Source: Seonamhaeicola algicola (GTDB taxonomy: Bacteria > Bacteroidota > Bacteroidia > Flavobacteriales > Flavobacteriaceae). Taken from it: a stretch of DNA of 64,000 nt. Position numbers and translations under genes: made by a program. Below the pieces are notes generated by a model, which was not told where the DNA came from, did no database searches, and saw only the letters and a list, made by a program, of their open reading frames with translations. The DNA lies in NCBI RefSeq assembly GCF_007997385.1, contig NZ_VOSC01000025.1:680691-744690 (forward strand), given 5' to 3'. Each line of letters opens with the position of its first letter. Position 1 is the stretch's first letter. Below, in pieces: positions 36,864 to 46,323 of this stretch.

Positions 36864-38843
36864 ATGGATAATCAAAAACATACAAAGGCTATAACAAATA
36901 CCAAAAACAGCCCTTTCGTTAAACTTAAAAGTATTGATTTTGGAGATTGTAAATGGAAAAACGGATTTTGGGCAGATAAAGAAAATGTTGCTACACAAAT
37001 TATGCTACCATACATGGGAGACGTTTTATGCGGTGATATTGGGCATGGTTTAAACAATTTTAAAATTGCAGCAGGCGAAAAAGAAGGAGAACATAAAGGA
37101 TTTTACTGGCACGATGGAGATTTTTATAAGTACATGGAAGCCTGCATGTATATTTATGCTTTAACTAAAGATGAAGCGTTATTAAAGAAATTAGATGAGT
37201 ACATTGAATGGATTGGAAAAGCGCAAGAAGATGATGGATACATTCATACACATATACAAATTACTGAAGGAGCTGAACGTTTTTCAAACAGAAAGTATCA
37301 TGAAATGTACAACTATGGCCATTTGTTTATAGCAGCCAGCGTACACTATCGTTTAACAGGTCAACGTAACTTTTTAGATATCGCCATTAAGCAAGCAGAT
37401 TTGTTGTGTGTTTACTTTATGCCAGATACAAAGCATTATCAACGTTTTGGGTTTAATCAAACGCAGATTATGGGGTTAGTAGAATTATACAGAACCGTTG
37501 GTGATAAAAAGTATTTAAAATTAGCAGAAAAATTTATAAACCGACGTGGTACTTTTAAAATTGAACATCATTCAACAACTGAAGGATACCCTATTGGTGA
37601 TATGGTACAAGAGCGTACACCTTTAAGAGAAGCAAATGAAGCTGTAGGGCATGCGGTGTTGGCATTATATTATTATGCCGGAGCTGCCGATGTATATGCT
37701 GAAACAGGAGAACAGGCTTTAATTGATGCTTTAGATAGACTTTGGGAAAATGTAACAGGTAAAAAAATGTATGTTACCGGAGCTGTAGGGCAAGCACATT
37801 ATGGCGCATCTACTAGTTTAGATATGATAGAAGAAGGATTTATTGATGCTTACATGATGCCTAATATGACGGCTTATAATGAAACATGTGCCAACCTTTG
37901 TAATGCCATGTTTAGCAATAGAATGATGGCCTTAAAAGAAGAATCTCGTTATGCCGATATTATTGAACTGGTTTTGTTTAATAGTGGTTTATCAGGAATA
38001 AGTATTGAAGGAAAAGATTATTTCTATTCTAACCCATTAAGAATGGTAAATGGCTCTAGAGATTATGAGGCACATGCAGATGTAACAGAAAGCCCCGTAA
38101 GACAACCTTACTTAGAATGTTTTTGTTGCCCACCAAATTTAGTAAGAACCATTTGTAAAAGTTCAGGTTGGGCATATACCTTATCAGAAAATGGCGTAGC
38201 TGTAGTGTTGTTTGGCGGAAATACGCTCGATACTAATTTATTAGACGGTTCAACAATAAAGCTAACACAGGATACTGATTATCCTTGGAAAGGTATTGTA
38301 AAGATTACTGTTGAAGAATGTAAAACTGATGCTTTTGATATTAAAGTAAGAATTCCTAAATGGGCAACAGGCAGTACATTAAAAGTAAATGGAGAAGATA
38401 CAGGTGTTCAAATTATACCTGGAACTTTTGCAGTTATTAATAGACAATGGAAAGCAGGCGATACCATAGTGCTAGACATGCCAATGGAAGTTAAATTAAT
38501 TGAAGGTCATAACAGAATTGAAGAAACAAGAAATCAAGTTGCTGTTAAAAGAGGGCCTATTGTATATTGTATTGAAACGCCAGATTTACCAAAAAATGTA
38601 TCTATTTTAGATGTTTATATTAAAGGAGATGCCAATTTAGTGGCAGAACACAAACCAGATTTTTTAGGTGGCGTTACTGTAATTAATACAGAGTTACAAT
38701 TAAGGGAAGATAAAAATGACGAAATGTACCAAGTTATTACCAAACCAGTTCTAACTTCGTATAAAACACAATTAGTACCATACTTTGCTTGGAGTAACCG
38801 TGGGCAAGCTGAAATGACAGTGTTTTTACCAGTTATTTGGTAG
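36864..38843 (+). CDS. GH127 family glycosidase, probable alpha-1,3-(3,6-anhydro)-galactosidase
   Basis: This 659-residue (alpha/alpha)6-barrel protein of GH127 (DUF1680) has no signal peptide, so it is probably cytoplasmic. The zinc-thiolate motif is intact: Glu340-x-Cys342 and Cys421-Cys422 (ECFCCPPN), matching the Glu-x-Cys and Cys-Cys set of Bifidobacterium beta-L-arabinofuranosidase HypBA1. In the Zobellia carrageenan system, GH127 enzymes release 3,6-anhydro-D-galactose from the non-reducing end (recalled from the literature). Linkage to the anhydro-galactose oxidation genes supports the same activity here. Arabinofuranosidase activity is the alternative. A strong terminator follows. 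Confidence 0.9.
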   Translation: MDNQKHTKAITNTKNSPFVKLKSIDFGDCKWKNGFWADKENVATQIMLPYMGDVLCGDIGHGLNNFKIAAGEKEGEHKGFYWHDGDFYKYMEACMYIYALTKDEALLKKLDEYIEWIGKAQEDDGYIHTHIQITEGAERFSNRKYHEMYNYGHLFIAASVHYRLTGQRNFLDIAIKQADLLCVYFMPDTKHYQRFGFNQTQIMGLVELYRTVGDKKYLKLAEKFINRRGTFKIEHHSTTEGYPIGDMVQERTPLREANEAVGHAVLALYYYAGAADVYAETGEQALIDALDRLWENVTGKKMYVTGAVGQAHYGASTSLDMIEEGFIDAYMMPNMTAYNETCANLCNAMFSNRMMALKEESRYADIIELVLFNSGLSGISIEGKDYFYSNPLRMVNGSRDYEAHADVTESPVRQPYLECFCCPPNLVRTICKSSGWAYTLSENGVAVVLFGGNTLDTNLLDGSTIKLTQDTDYPWKGIVKITVEECKTDAFDIKVRIPKWATGSTLKVNGEDTGVQIIPGTFAVINRQWKAGDTIVLDMPMEVKLIEGHNRIEETRNQVAVKRGPIVYCIETPDLPKNVSILDVYIKGDANLVAEHKPDFLGGVTVINTELQLREDKNDEMYQVITKPVLTSYKTQLVPYFAWSNRGQAEMTVFLPVIW

Positions 38844-38858
38844 TACTTTACATAGTAC

Positions 38859-38922
38859 AAAAAAATTACCCTTAACTAGTGTTTAATTGATAAAATAATA
38901 CTAGTTAAGGGTAATTTTTTTT
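38859..38922 (+). terminator. Strong rho-independent terminator after GH127
   Basis: A perfect 22-bp inverted repeat (core TTACCCTTAACTAGT and its complement) with a 19-base loop ends in a T run. It is the longest perfect stem among the terminators in this window. Confidence 0.85.
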
Positions 38923-39090
38923 AATTATTAGCATTTTTTAATCTCTTACTTTGTAATACGGTTATACTATCTTTTTGGTATTACCATTTCCTAACACTAA
39001 CAAACTAAGTAAAACTAACTAAATTATTAACGCAATGGCATAAACACTTCTCAACTTTTCTTTTCAGACAAAAAGCATTTAAATAAAAAA

Positions 39091-39116
39091 CCAGAAAATG
39101 CTCCAACATTCTCTGG
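39091..39116 (-). terminator. Hairpin in the susC 3 leader that reads as a minus-strand terminator
   Basis: CCAGAAAATG-CTCCAA-CATTCTCTGG forms a stem of ten pairs, nine Watson-Crick plus one mismatch/wobble. On the minus strand it is followed by TTTTTTAT, on the plus strand by no T run. No minus-strand gene lies nearby, which suggests it ends an antisense transcript. Confidence 0.5.
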
Positions 39117-39161
39117 CTATGTTAAATGATTAAATTAAAAAATTTAACCACAAATTCAATT

Positions 39162-39190
39162 CAAAAATATGAATATTCAAGCTCGTGCAA
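39162..39190 (-). promoter_or_regulatory. Candidate minus-strand Bacteroidota promoter at the susC 3 start
   Basis: Read on the minus strand, TTG (39190-39188) is followed after 18 bp by TATTTTTG (39169-39162), matching the Bacteroidota TTG and TAnnTTTG promoter elements. Transcription would run about 70 nt to the hairpin at 39091-39116. In AT-rich DNA a chance match is possible. Confidence 0.3.
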
Positions 39191-42100
39191 GGCATCATAT
39201 GTCTTATTTAAGATATCAAATGTCTTGTTTTTTTAAGTTTGATTTTAAACGCAAACTTACAGTATTTGTATTAGCTACAGCAATACTTCAATTAAATGCA
39301 AATACATTTAAAAACGAAACGCCTTTAAAGGCAAAAGCAGAACTTCAACAACTTACAGTTAGCGGAACAGTATCTGACGCAACAGGTCCGCTTCCTGGTG
39401 TAAATATTGTTGTTAAAGGAACAACACAAGGAACACAAACAGATTTTGATGGAAATTATTCAATATCTGTAAACGCAAATGCAACTTTAGTATTTTCATT
39501 CTTAGGTTTTAAAACTAAAGAGGTTGCTGTTGGTAATACATCAACATTAAACGTAACTTTAGAAGAAGACGTAGCTGGTTTAGATGAAATTGTTGTTGTA
39601 GGCTATACTACGCGCAAACGTGGAGAGCTAACAGGTTCTGTTAGTACAGTAAAATCTAAAGATATTGAAAATACATCAAACAGAGATGTAGCAAAGTCAT
39701 TATCAGGTAGAGTATCAGGTTTAGTAGTTTCAGATAGAGGTGGTTACCCAGGGTCTAATGATTTTTCATTATTAATTAGAGGGGTTTCAACATTAAATAA
39801 CAATCAACCTCTTATATTAATTGATGGTGTGCAATCTGGTTTTGGTACATTCAATCAATTAGCACCTCAAGATATTGCCTCTGTAAGTGTTTTAAAAGAT
39901 GGAGCTGCCGCTATTTATGGTAATAGAGCTGCTAACGGTGTTATTATTGTAACTACAAAAAGAGGTAAATCAGGAAAACCAAAAATTAGTTTATCAACAT
40001 CATATAGTTTGTCATCTTTTTCTGTAACGCCAGATTTGATGAATTCTGAACAGTATGCTATTTATGAAAATGAAATTGCTGAAAGAAACGGTGCTACTTT
40101 GCCTTTTACCCAAGAACAAATTAACAATTTTGCATCAGGCGAAGGTGTTAGTACAGATTGGGCAGATTTAACGTTTGCAAATTCATCACCAGAAACGCGT
40201 AGTTCTGTGTCAATTTCAGGAGGAAGTGAAAAAACTAGCTATTTTGTTAGTGGTGATTTTATTGATAGACAGGGTATTTTTGCATCGGGCGATTTAAATT
40301 TCAAACAAACACAAGTAAGGTCTAATCTTGATATAAAATTAACCGATGATATAAAAGTTAGTGTTGACCTTTCAGGAAGATTTGCGGTTGATGAGCAACC
40401 AGGTGTAGATGCGGCTTTTATTTACAAACACATTTACACTAATCTTCCTACTGAAGTAGGCCAGTATTCTAATGGCTTATACGGTTGGGGTGGAGAAAAC
40501 GGTGCAAACCCAAGAGTAATGTCTAGCAGTCAATCTGGTTTTTTAGATAGAGATACTAATGATTTAAGAGGAAGAATAGCTTTAGATTGGAAGTTAGATA
40601 ATATTACTGAAGGATTAAGTGCCAATGCTTACGTTGGTTTACGCCGCATGAACAATAACACAAAATCTTGGTATACACCATGGACAATTTACAGATTTGA
40701 TGATGTTACCGGAGATTATAACCCTGAAACAGGGTTTTCACAACGTGGGCAGCAACGTATTTTAAGAGAAGATTTCTGGAAATTTGATGAAACATTAATT
40801 AATGCAACCTTAAGGTATAACAATACTTTTGGTAAACACTCTATTAATACATTTGTTGGTTTTGAACAGCAAACATCAGAAACTAGTAACTTTTGGGCTC
40901 AAAAACAAGATTTCCCAACACCAGATCATCCGTATCTATTCGCAGGAAGCTCTGAAGGTATAATAGCAAATGGTTCTGCTTCAGAAAGTGCTTTATTAAG
41001 TTATTTAGGATCTTTTGCTTATAATTTCGATTCTAAATATTATTTAGAACTAACCGTTAGGCGCGATGGTTCTAGTAATTTTGGTCCAGGAAAAAGGTTT
41101 GATACATTTTACAGTATTGGTGGGTCATGGGCATTAAATAAAGACTTTTTAAAAGATGTGTCATGGATTGATGCTTTAAACCTAAGAGCAAGCTACTCTG
41201 TAATGGGTAATGATAGAATTCAACCATTTCAATTCTTAACACGTTACTCATACGGTAACACAAACCCAGATTCAGCCAGACCAAACTATTATGTGTTTGG
41301 TGAAACAGGTGTAACATTTAATGGCTTTAGAAGTGATAATGTGCCAAACCCAAATGTAACTTGGGAAACTGCATACATGAGCAACTTTGCATTAAGCTTT
41401 GCATTGTTAGATAATAGATTAACAGGTGATGTTAATTACTTTAAGCAAAGACGCGAAGATATTTTAATACCAAGGTCTGGAAATGTAGCAGATTTTACAG
41501 GTATTAGATTTCCTGATGAAAACCTTGGGCGTGTAGATAGCCACGGTTTAGAAGTTACATTAGGTTGGGCAGACCAAGTTAATGACAACTTTAGCTACAA
41601 CTTAGGCTTTAATTTCACACAAGCTAAAAACGAAATTAAAACATTTCCGCAACCAGATAATGTACCAGATGCTTTAAGGCTAGAAGGTAGCCCAATAGGT
41701 TCATATGTTGTGTACCCAACTAATGGTATTTTTAGAGATCAGGCACAAGTTGATGCTACACCAGTTAAGTTAGCTGGAACCGTTGAAGGAGAGCCTATTT
41801 ATGTTGATACCAATGGTGATGATGTTATTGATGATAAAGATAGAGTAAGACGTTCAACATCTAATATTCCAGAAATTCAATATGGTATTTCAGGTGGTTT
41901 TAACTATAAAAACTGGAATTTTAACATGTTATTACAAGGGCAAGCTAAAGCTGAAGCCTTAGTATTTTTTGATCAAAATGGAGCAAAACCAACTTACGTT
42001 TTTGACCAAAGATGGACGCCTAACAACAGAAACTCAAGATACCCAAGAGCCTTCGGTTTAAATGATACTTACAGCGGAAGCCAAAGCGGTAATGCTGATA

Positions 42101-42360
42101 ATTTTCAAGGCGCAGATTTATGGCTGCATGATGCATCTTTTTTAAGATTAAAAGAAGTAGAAGTTGGTTACACAATACCTAAAGAGGTAGCAAAATTTGC
42201 CAGTATTAAGTTATTTGCCAGAGGGTTTAACTTGTTAACAATGTTCTCTGATATTGCAGATCTAGGCTTAGACCCAGAAGCTACAGGTTATAACAATTTT
42301 AGAGACGCTACTTATCCATCATTAAAGATGTATACGTTTGGGGTTAATTTCAATTTTTAA
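39169..42360 (+). CDS. susC: SusC/RagA family TonB-dependent receptor, pair 3
   Basis: Outer-membrane importer of 1063 residues. A long N-terminus (possible later starts at residues 11 or 18) precedes the signal anchor, followed by a CarboxypepD_reg-like domain (about 62-135), VVVVGYTTRKRGE, a plug domain (NQPLILIDGVQSG, VLKDGAAAIYGNRAANGVIIVTTKRG) and a barrel ending in FGVNFNF. The plug differs clearly from those of pairs 1 and 2, so it probably takes a different oligosaccharide. It forms an operon with susD, 10 bp downstream, and has no adjacent SusE-like gene. Its leader carries a hairpin and a possible antisense promoter. Confidence 0.95.
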   Translation: MNIQARARHHMSYLRYQMSCFFKFDFKRKLTVFVLATAILQLNANTFKNETPLKAKAELQQLTVSGTVSDATGPLPGVNIVVKGTTQGTQTDFDGNYSISVNANATLVFSFLGFKTKEVAVGNTSTLNVTLEEDVAGLDEIVVVGYTTRKRGELTGSVSTVKSKDIENTSNRDVAKSLSGRVSGLVVSDRGGYPGSNDFSLLIRGVSTLNNNQPLILIDGVQSGFGTFNQLAPQDIASVSVLKDGAAAIYGNRAANGVIIVTTKRGKSGKPKISLSTSYSLSSFSVTPDLMNSEQYAIYENEIAERNGATLPFTQEQINNFASGEGVSTDWADLTFANSSPETRSSVSISGGSEKTSYFVSGDFIDRQGIFASGDLNFKQTQVRSNLDIKLTDDIKVSVDLSGRFAVDEQPGVDAAFIYKHIYTNLPTEVGQYSNGLYGWGGENGANPRVMSSSQSGFLDRDTNDLRGRIALDWKLDNITEGLSANAYVGLRRMNNNTKSWYTPWTIYRFDDVTGDYNPETGFSQRGQQRILREDFWKFDETLINATLRYNNTFGKHSINTFVGFEQQTSETSNFWAQKQDFPTPDHPYLFAGSSEGIIANGSASESALLSYLGSFAYNFDSKYYLELTVRRDGSSNFGPGKRFDTFYSIGGSWALNKDFLKDVSWIDALNLRASYSVMGNDRIQPFQFLTRYSYGNTNPDSARPNYYVFGETGVTFNGFRSDNVPNPNVTWETAYMSNFALSFALLDNRLTGDVNYFKQRREDILIPRSGNVADFTGIRFPDENLGRVDSHGLEVTLGWADQVNDNFSYNLGFNFTQAKNEIKTFPQPDNVPDALRLEGSPIGSYVVYPTNGIFRDQAQVDATPVKLAGTVEGEPIYVDTNGDDVIDDKDRVRRSTSNIPEIQYGISGGFNYKNWNFNMLLQGQAKAEALVFFDQNGAKPTYVFDQRWTPNNRNSRYPRAFGLNDTYSGSQSGNADNFQGADLWLHDASFLRLKEVEVGYTIPKEVAKFASIKLFARGFNLLTMFSDIADLGLDPEATGYNNFRDATYPSLKMYTFGVNFNF

Positions 42361-42370
42361 AAAAAATAGT

Positions 42371-44068
42371 ATGAAAAATATAAAGCTAATTATAGTTTGT
42401 ATTATTACTGCTTGTGTAACATTTACAAGTTGTGATGATGTTTTAGATACAACAGCACTAGATGCCTTTGGTGAAGATTTAGTGTATAATGACCCAGATC
42501 AGGTTGAAAGACTTGTATATTCTGCATACAATAGCACAGAAAGTTGGGGCTTAAACAAAACCATTTGGTGGTCTAGAAGATATAATTTAGAAGCAGGTTC
42601 ATTTGAAGCTAAATTTAATTTTAGAGATTTAGATAGGTTACGTTTAAGAGGTAACGGTTGGAACTCTTTAAACATGGGTGATTTTGGAAATAAATGGAGA
42701 GACTATTACCAATTTATTAGAGAAATTAATGAGTTTCTAGATAGAATAGATAATAGCGGCGCTATGCAAGAAAACCCAGATAAAGTAAACAGTTTAAAAG
42801 CAGAAATGAAGTTTCTTCGTGCTAATATCTATTCAAAATTAATTGCATTACATGGTGGGGTACCATTGCTAGATAAAGCTCTTGGTTTAAATGATGAATT
42901 TAACATACCAAGAAATACCTATGAAGAGTGTGTAGATTTTATTGTTGCAGAGTTAAATGAAGTAGCAACAGTTTTACCAGCAACTAGAGATGCTGCAGAA
43001 TTTGGTAGAGCAACAGCATTAGCAGCATTAGCAGTAAAATCTCGTACGCTACTGTATGCGGCTAGTAAATTACATGACCCAAGTACAGAACCAAGTGGTC
43101 CAATGTATGATTATACTAAGGCAACAAAATGGCAAGATGCAGCTAATGCTGCTAAAGAAGTCATTGATATGGTAGGTGATAGAGATTTAATTGCCGTAAA
43201 TAGTGCAGAAGATTACAGAAAACTATTTTTAGAAGCTAATCAAGATATTCTTTTTGCAAGGCCATTTGGTGAGTTTTATGATTTTGGTTTAGATGTAAAT
43301 TCTTTACCAAACCAAACACAAGCTCCTAGTGGTTATGGTGGTTGGGCATTATCATCGCCAACACATAACTTTGCTTTAGAGTTTAATATGGCCGATGGAA
43401 CTACCACAAACGATGCTACTTATGATCCTGCAAACCCAAATGATAACAGAGAAATGCGTTATTATGCAAACTTAAATTACCAAGGAGCAATATTTAGGGG
43501 TAGAGCTGTTGATTATGCTTTAGATGTGAATGAAGTTAATGATGGTTTAGACTCTCCTAGAGGTTTAGGTAACGTGTTACATTCATCAAAAACAGGATAT
43601 AATATTCGTAAATTTCAAGATGAAAGCGTAGGATTAACAGATTTGTCACCGTCGCGCCCATACATACTGTACAGGTTGGCAGAAATATACTTAAACTATG
43701 CTGAAGCAAATGCAGAACTAGGTAATGATGCTATTGCTAGAACATATTTAAACAGAGTATCAACCAGAGCGCTTCAGCCAGAAATAACATCTAGTGGCGA
43801 TGCTTTAAAAGAAGCTATAAAAAGAGAAAGACGTATAGAGTTATGTTTTGAAAGACACAACTTTTTTGATGAAAGACGCTGGATGAACCCTGGTAACTTA
43901 GGTTTTGATATTAAAGGTTTAAAATGGACTAAAGATGCTGGTGGTAACTTGGTGCATGAAGAGTATACGGTAATAAACAGGCCTTGGTTTAACAAGCACT
44001 ACTATTTACCAATACCACAATTAGAAATAGATAAAGCACCTGCCCTTATTCAAAATGATGGGTATTAA
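42371..44068 (+). CDS. susD: SusD/RagB family lipoprotein, pair 3
   Basis: This SPII lipoprotein of 565 residues (cysteine at about 21, then DDVLDT, an acidic surface-export-type stretch) has SusD features: YLNYAEANAELG with GNDAIARTYLNRV, and RRIELCFERHNFFDERRW near the C-terminus. The ATG at 42371 is preferred because it begins a normal signal peptide; an in-frame TTG at 42338 would overlap susC. It pairs with the receptor upstream and is followed by a strong terminator. Confidence 0.93.
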   Translation: MKNIKLIIVCIITACVTFTSCDDVLDTTALDAFGEDLVYNDPDQVERLVYSAYNSTESWGLNKTIWWSRRYNLEAGSFEAKFNFRDLDRLRLRGNGWNSLNMGDFGNKWRDYYQFIREINEFLDRIDNSGAMQENPDKVNSLKAEMKFLRANIYSKLIALHGGVPLLDKALGLNDEFNIPRNTYEECVDFIVAELNEVATVLPATRDAAEFGRATALAALAVKSRTLLYAASKLHDPSTEPSGPMYDYTKATKWQDAANAAKEVIDMVGDRDLIAVNSAEDYRKLFLEANQDILFARPFGEFYDFGLDVNSLPNQTQAPSGYGGWALSSPTHNFALEFNMADGTTTNDATYDPANPNDNREMRYYANLNYQGAIFRGRAVDYALDVNEVNDGLDSPRGLGNVLHSSKTGYNIRKFQDESVGLTDLSPSRPYILYRLAEIYLNYAEANAELGNDAIARTYLNRVSTRALQPEITSSGDALKEAIKRERRIELCFERHNFFDERRWMNPGNLGFDIKGLKWTKDAGGNLVHEEYTVINRPWFNKHYYLPIPQLEIDKAPALIQNDGY

Positions 44069-44131
44069 AATATAAACTGTGGTTCATGTAATTAATTCAT
44101 AAATCATATTGTTTAGTTTAGTTTAGATAGG

Positions 44132-44162
44132 AAACTGAGAACGAAAGTTCTCAGTTTTTTTA
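44132..44162 (+). terminator. Rho-independent terminator of susCD pair 3
   Basis: AAACTGAGAAC-GAAA-GTTCTCAGTTT, a perfect 11-bp stem with a GAAA tetraloop, is followed by T residues. Confidence 0.9.
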
Positions 44163-44290
44163 TTTAAACAACATATTAAGTTGGTAAAATAGCGCAAGCA
44201 TAAGGTAATTTTTAAAACAAGATGTTATTTAAAAAAGAGTTATTTTGAAATTCGCATTATTTGTAAAATTTCAGAAATCAAAAACAAACC

Positions 44291-46186
44291 ATGAAACAAA
44301 GTAAAAATACAGTGTGTCATTTACTATTAGTTGCATTACTTTTAATCATTATTACTACTAAAATAACAGCTCAAAATAATTCAAATAACAATAATTTAAT
44401 AGTTTTTTCAGAAGATGTAAACTTTCCGCGTCAAGAAAAAAACTTACGTAAATGGGATGCGCCGGTAGTTGCAGATTTAGATCAAGATGGCTATCAAGAT
44501 TTATTAATAAATGACCATGGTTTTGGTATTCAAGTACAATGGAATAATAACGGAAAATTTGCTAAACCTTATGATATTATTATGGGCGATTTACACGGTG
44601 TTTCTATTGCCGATTTTGATAAAGATGGGCACATAGAGGTTATCATGTCTCGCGGAGGTGGTTCGGGTAGCAATGCCAGAAACTCAAAAATGTACCGCGT
44701 AGTTGGGCGTGAGTTTGTTCCTCTACCAGATTTTAAAGAACCCTTAGCCTTAATGCGTGGGCGTACCGTAAAATTTATTGATGGTAATAATGATGGATAT
44801 TTAGATTTGTTAAACTTTGCGTTTCCCGATGCCTCAAAAAAAGGCGCTTCAGAAAATTATATCTATAAAAATAATACTAATGGGGAGCTTATATTACATG
44901 ATACTCTTCCAGCAATAAAAGGTAACGGACAAAAAACTCTAGTAACAGATTTTAATAATGATAATGTTTTAGATATTATTTTATACGGAAGTGGTAAAAC
45001 CACCGCTTTTAAAGGTAATGGCAATTTAACGTATACCGAAGTTACTAAAAATATTTTTCCTTTTGATATTGAGGAAACTACAAGTATAAGCGAAATAGAT
45101 TTTGATAATGATGGAGATTTTGATTTGTTTATAACCAGAGGCAAAAATGAATTTGAAAAAGGGGAAACCTTTTATAATGAAGCAGAAAAAACAGTAGGCT
45201 TTTTTACAACCAGAGGGCAATTTGAGTTTGATGATTTTGAAACGGGTGATGTTTTAAAGCTAGAAAATATGCAGTCTCAATGGCCAAATAATGATACTTA
45301 TTTTTTAGGTGAAACTGGTTATAGTTATGATTTTGAAGGCGAAACACATTCTGGTAAAAACATAAAATTAGTAAATAGTAACGCTTTAGGTTTTCCAGAT
45401 AATACAAATTACAAAGAAAAAAAGGGCTGGTATATTGGTTACGTTGGCAATAAAAAATGGCGTATTGCTGGTTATTTGTGGGCCCCTTCAACAGGCGTTG
45501 TTCACAATGTATCTAATTATAAAAAGCACAAGCATAATGAAGGGTTTAAAAACATTCTATTAGAAAATAAAAAAGGTGCATTTAAAGATGCATCACATAA
45601 ATTGAATACCATAAAAAAAGAACACGCTGTGGCTAGTGCTGTGGCAGATTTTAATAATGATGGCTTAAAAGATATTTTAGTAATAAAAAGAGGCGAGTTA
45701 GTTTATAAAAACGAAGCCTTGTTATACGTAAATACAAATAATAAAGGGTTTTATTTACAACAAAAGCATGGTGTAATTACAAATGATTTAGGTGCTTTAG
45801 GTATGGCTGTTGAGGTTGTAGATTTTGATGAAGATGGTAGTGTAGATGTGGTAATGGGTAATGAACGTGGTAAATGGCACTTGTTTAAAAATCTATCATC
45901 AAAAACATCAAATAATAAATTTATTAATATTAAAGTTGGTAAATCTCCTAAAAACAATGTGTCTCCGTTAGGCGCTAAAGTAACTATGTCTTCTTGTGGA
46001 GTAAATCAAACATACAGAATAGGCACTACAAATGCCCAATACTCACAAGGGCACAATAATTTAGTGCATTTTGGCCTTTCATCATGCAATAAATTAATAC
46101 ACGTTAAAGTTACCTGGATAAACGGTGAAGTAATAAACAAAACATTTAATTTGGCTAACAAAACGTTTTTTTTAGGAAACAAATGA
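44291..46186 (+). CDS. Secreted seven-repeat VCBS protein with C-terminal UnbV domain
   Basis: This 631-residue protein has a signal peptide (cleavage near ITAQ) and no lipobox or T9SS tail. Seven Asp-rich, Ca-binding VCBS/FG-GAP repeats are readable (DLDQDGYQDLLI, DFDKDGHIEVIM, DGNNDGYLDLLN, DFNNDNVLDIIL, DFDNDGDFDLFI, DFNNDGLKDILV, DFDEDGSVDVVM), consistent with a seven-bladed propeller. An ASPIC/UnbV-type domain (about 540-631) follows. It is a paralog of the product of 52312-54174 and shares its plan with the N-terminal half of the haloperoxidase fusion. It starts a cluster with GH2, sulfatase and GH16. No catalytic residues were recognised. A glycan-binding or scaffold role is possible; the function is unknown. 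Confidence 0.85.
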   Translation: MKQSKNTVCHLLLVALLLIIITTKITAQNNSNNNNLIVFSEDVNFPRQEKNLRKWDAPVVADLDQDGYQDLLINDHGFGIQVQWNNNGKFAKPYDIIMGDLHGVSIADFDKDGHIEVIMSRGGGSGSNARNSKMYRVVGREFVPLPDFKEPLALMRGRTVKFIDGNNDGYLDLLNFAFPDASKKGASENYIYKNNTNGELILHDTLPAIKGNGQKTLVTDFNNDNVLDIILYGSGKTTAFKGNGNLTYTEVTKNIFPFDIEETTSISEIDFDNDGDFDLFITRGKNEFEKGETFYNEAEKTVGFFTTRGQFEFDDFETGDVLKLENMQSQWPNNDTYFLGETGYSYDFEGETHSGKNIKLVNSNALGFPDNTNYKEKKGWYIGYVGNKKWRIAGYLWAPSTGVVHNVSNYKKHKHNEGFKNILLENKKGAFKDASHKLNTIKKEHAVASAVADFNNDGLKDILVIKRGELVYKNEALLYVNTNNKGFYLQQKHGVITNDLGALGMAVEVVDFDEDGSVDVVMGNERGKWHLFKNLSSKTSNNKFINIKVGKSPKNNVSPLGAKVTMSSCGVNQTYRIGTTNAQYSQGHNNLVHFGLSSCNKLIHVKVTWINGEVINKTFNLANKTFFLGNK

Positions 46187-46323
46187 TAAATTAACATAGC
46201 TTTTTCTAATAAAAACTATTTATAAAGACTATACATAAACTAGACAGCGCTTTTTTTAATATGAGTAAGAGTAAAAAATACTAAATCTTAATTAAATTGC
46301 ATACTCTTAAACTAAACTTTAAA

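Larger units (their letters stand above)
38844..39168. other. Terminator plus leader of the third susC
   Basis: This 325-bp intergenic region contains the terminator of the catabolic unit and, further on, a hairpin that reads as a terminator on the minus strand (both annotated separately). The remaining AT-rich DNA should hold the susC promoter. No open reading frame was seen. Confidence 0.6.
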
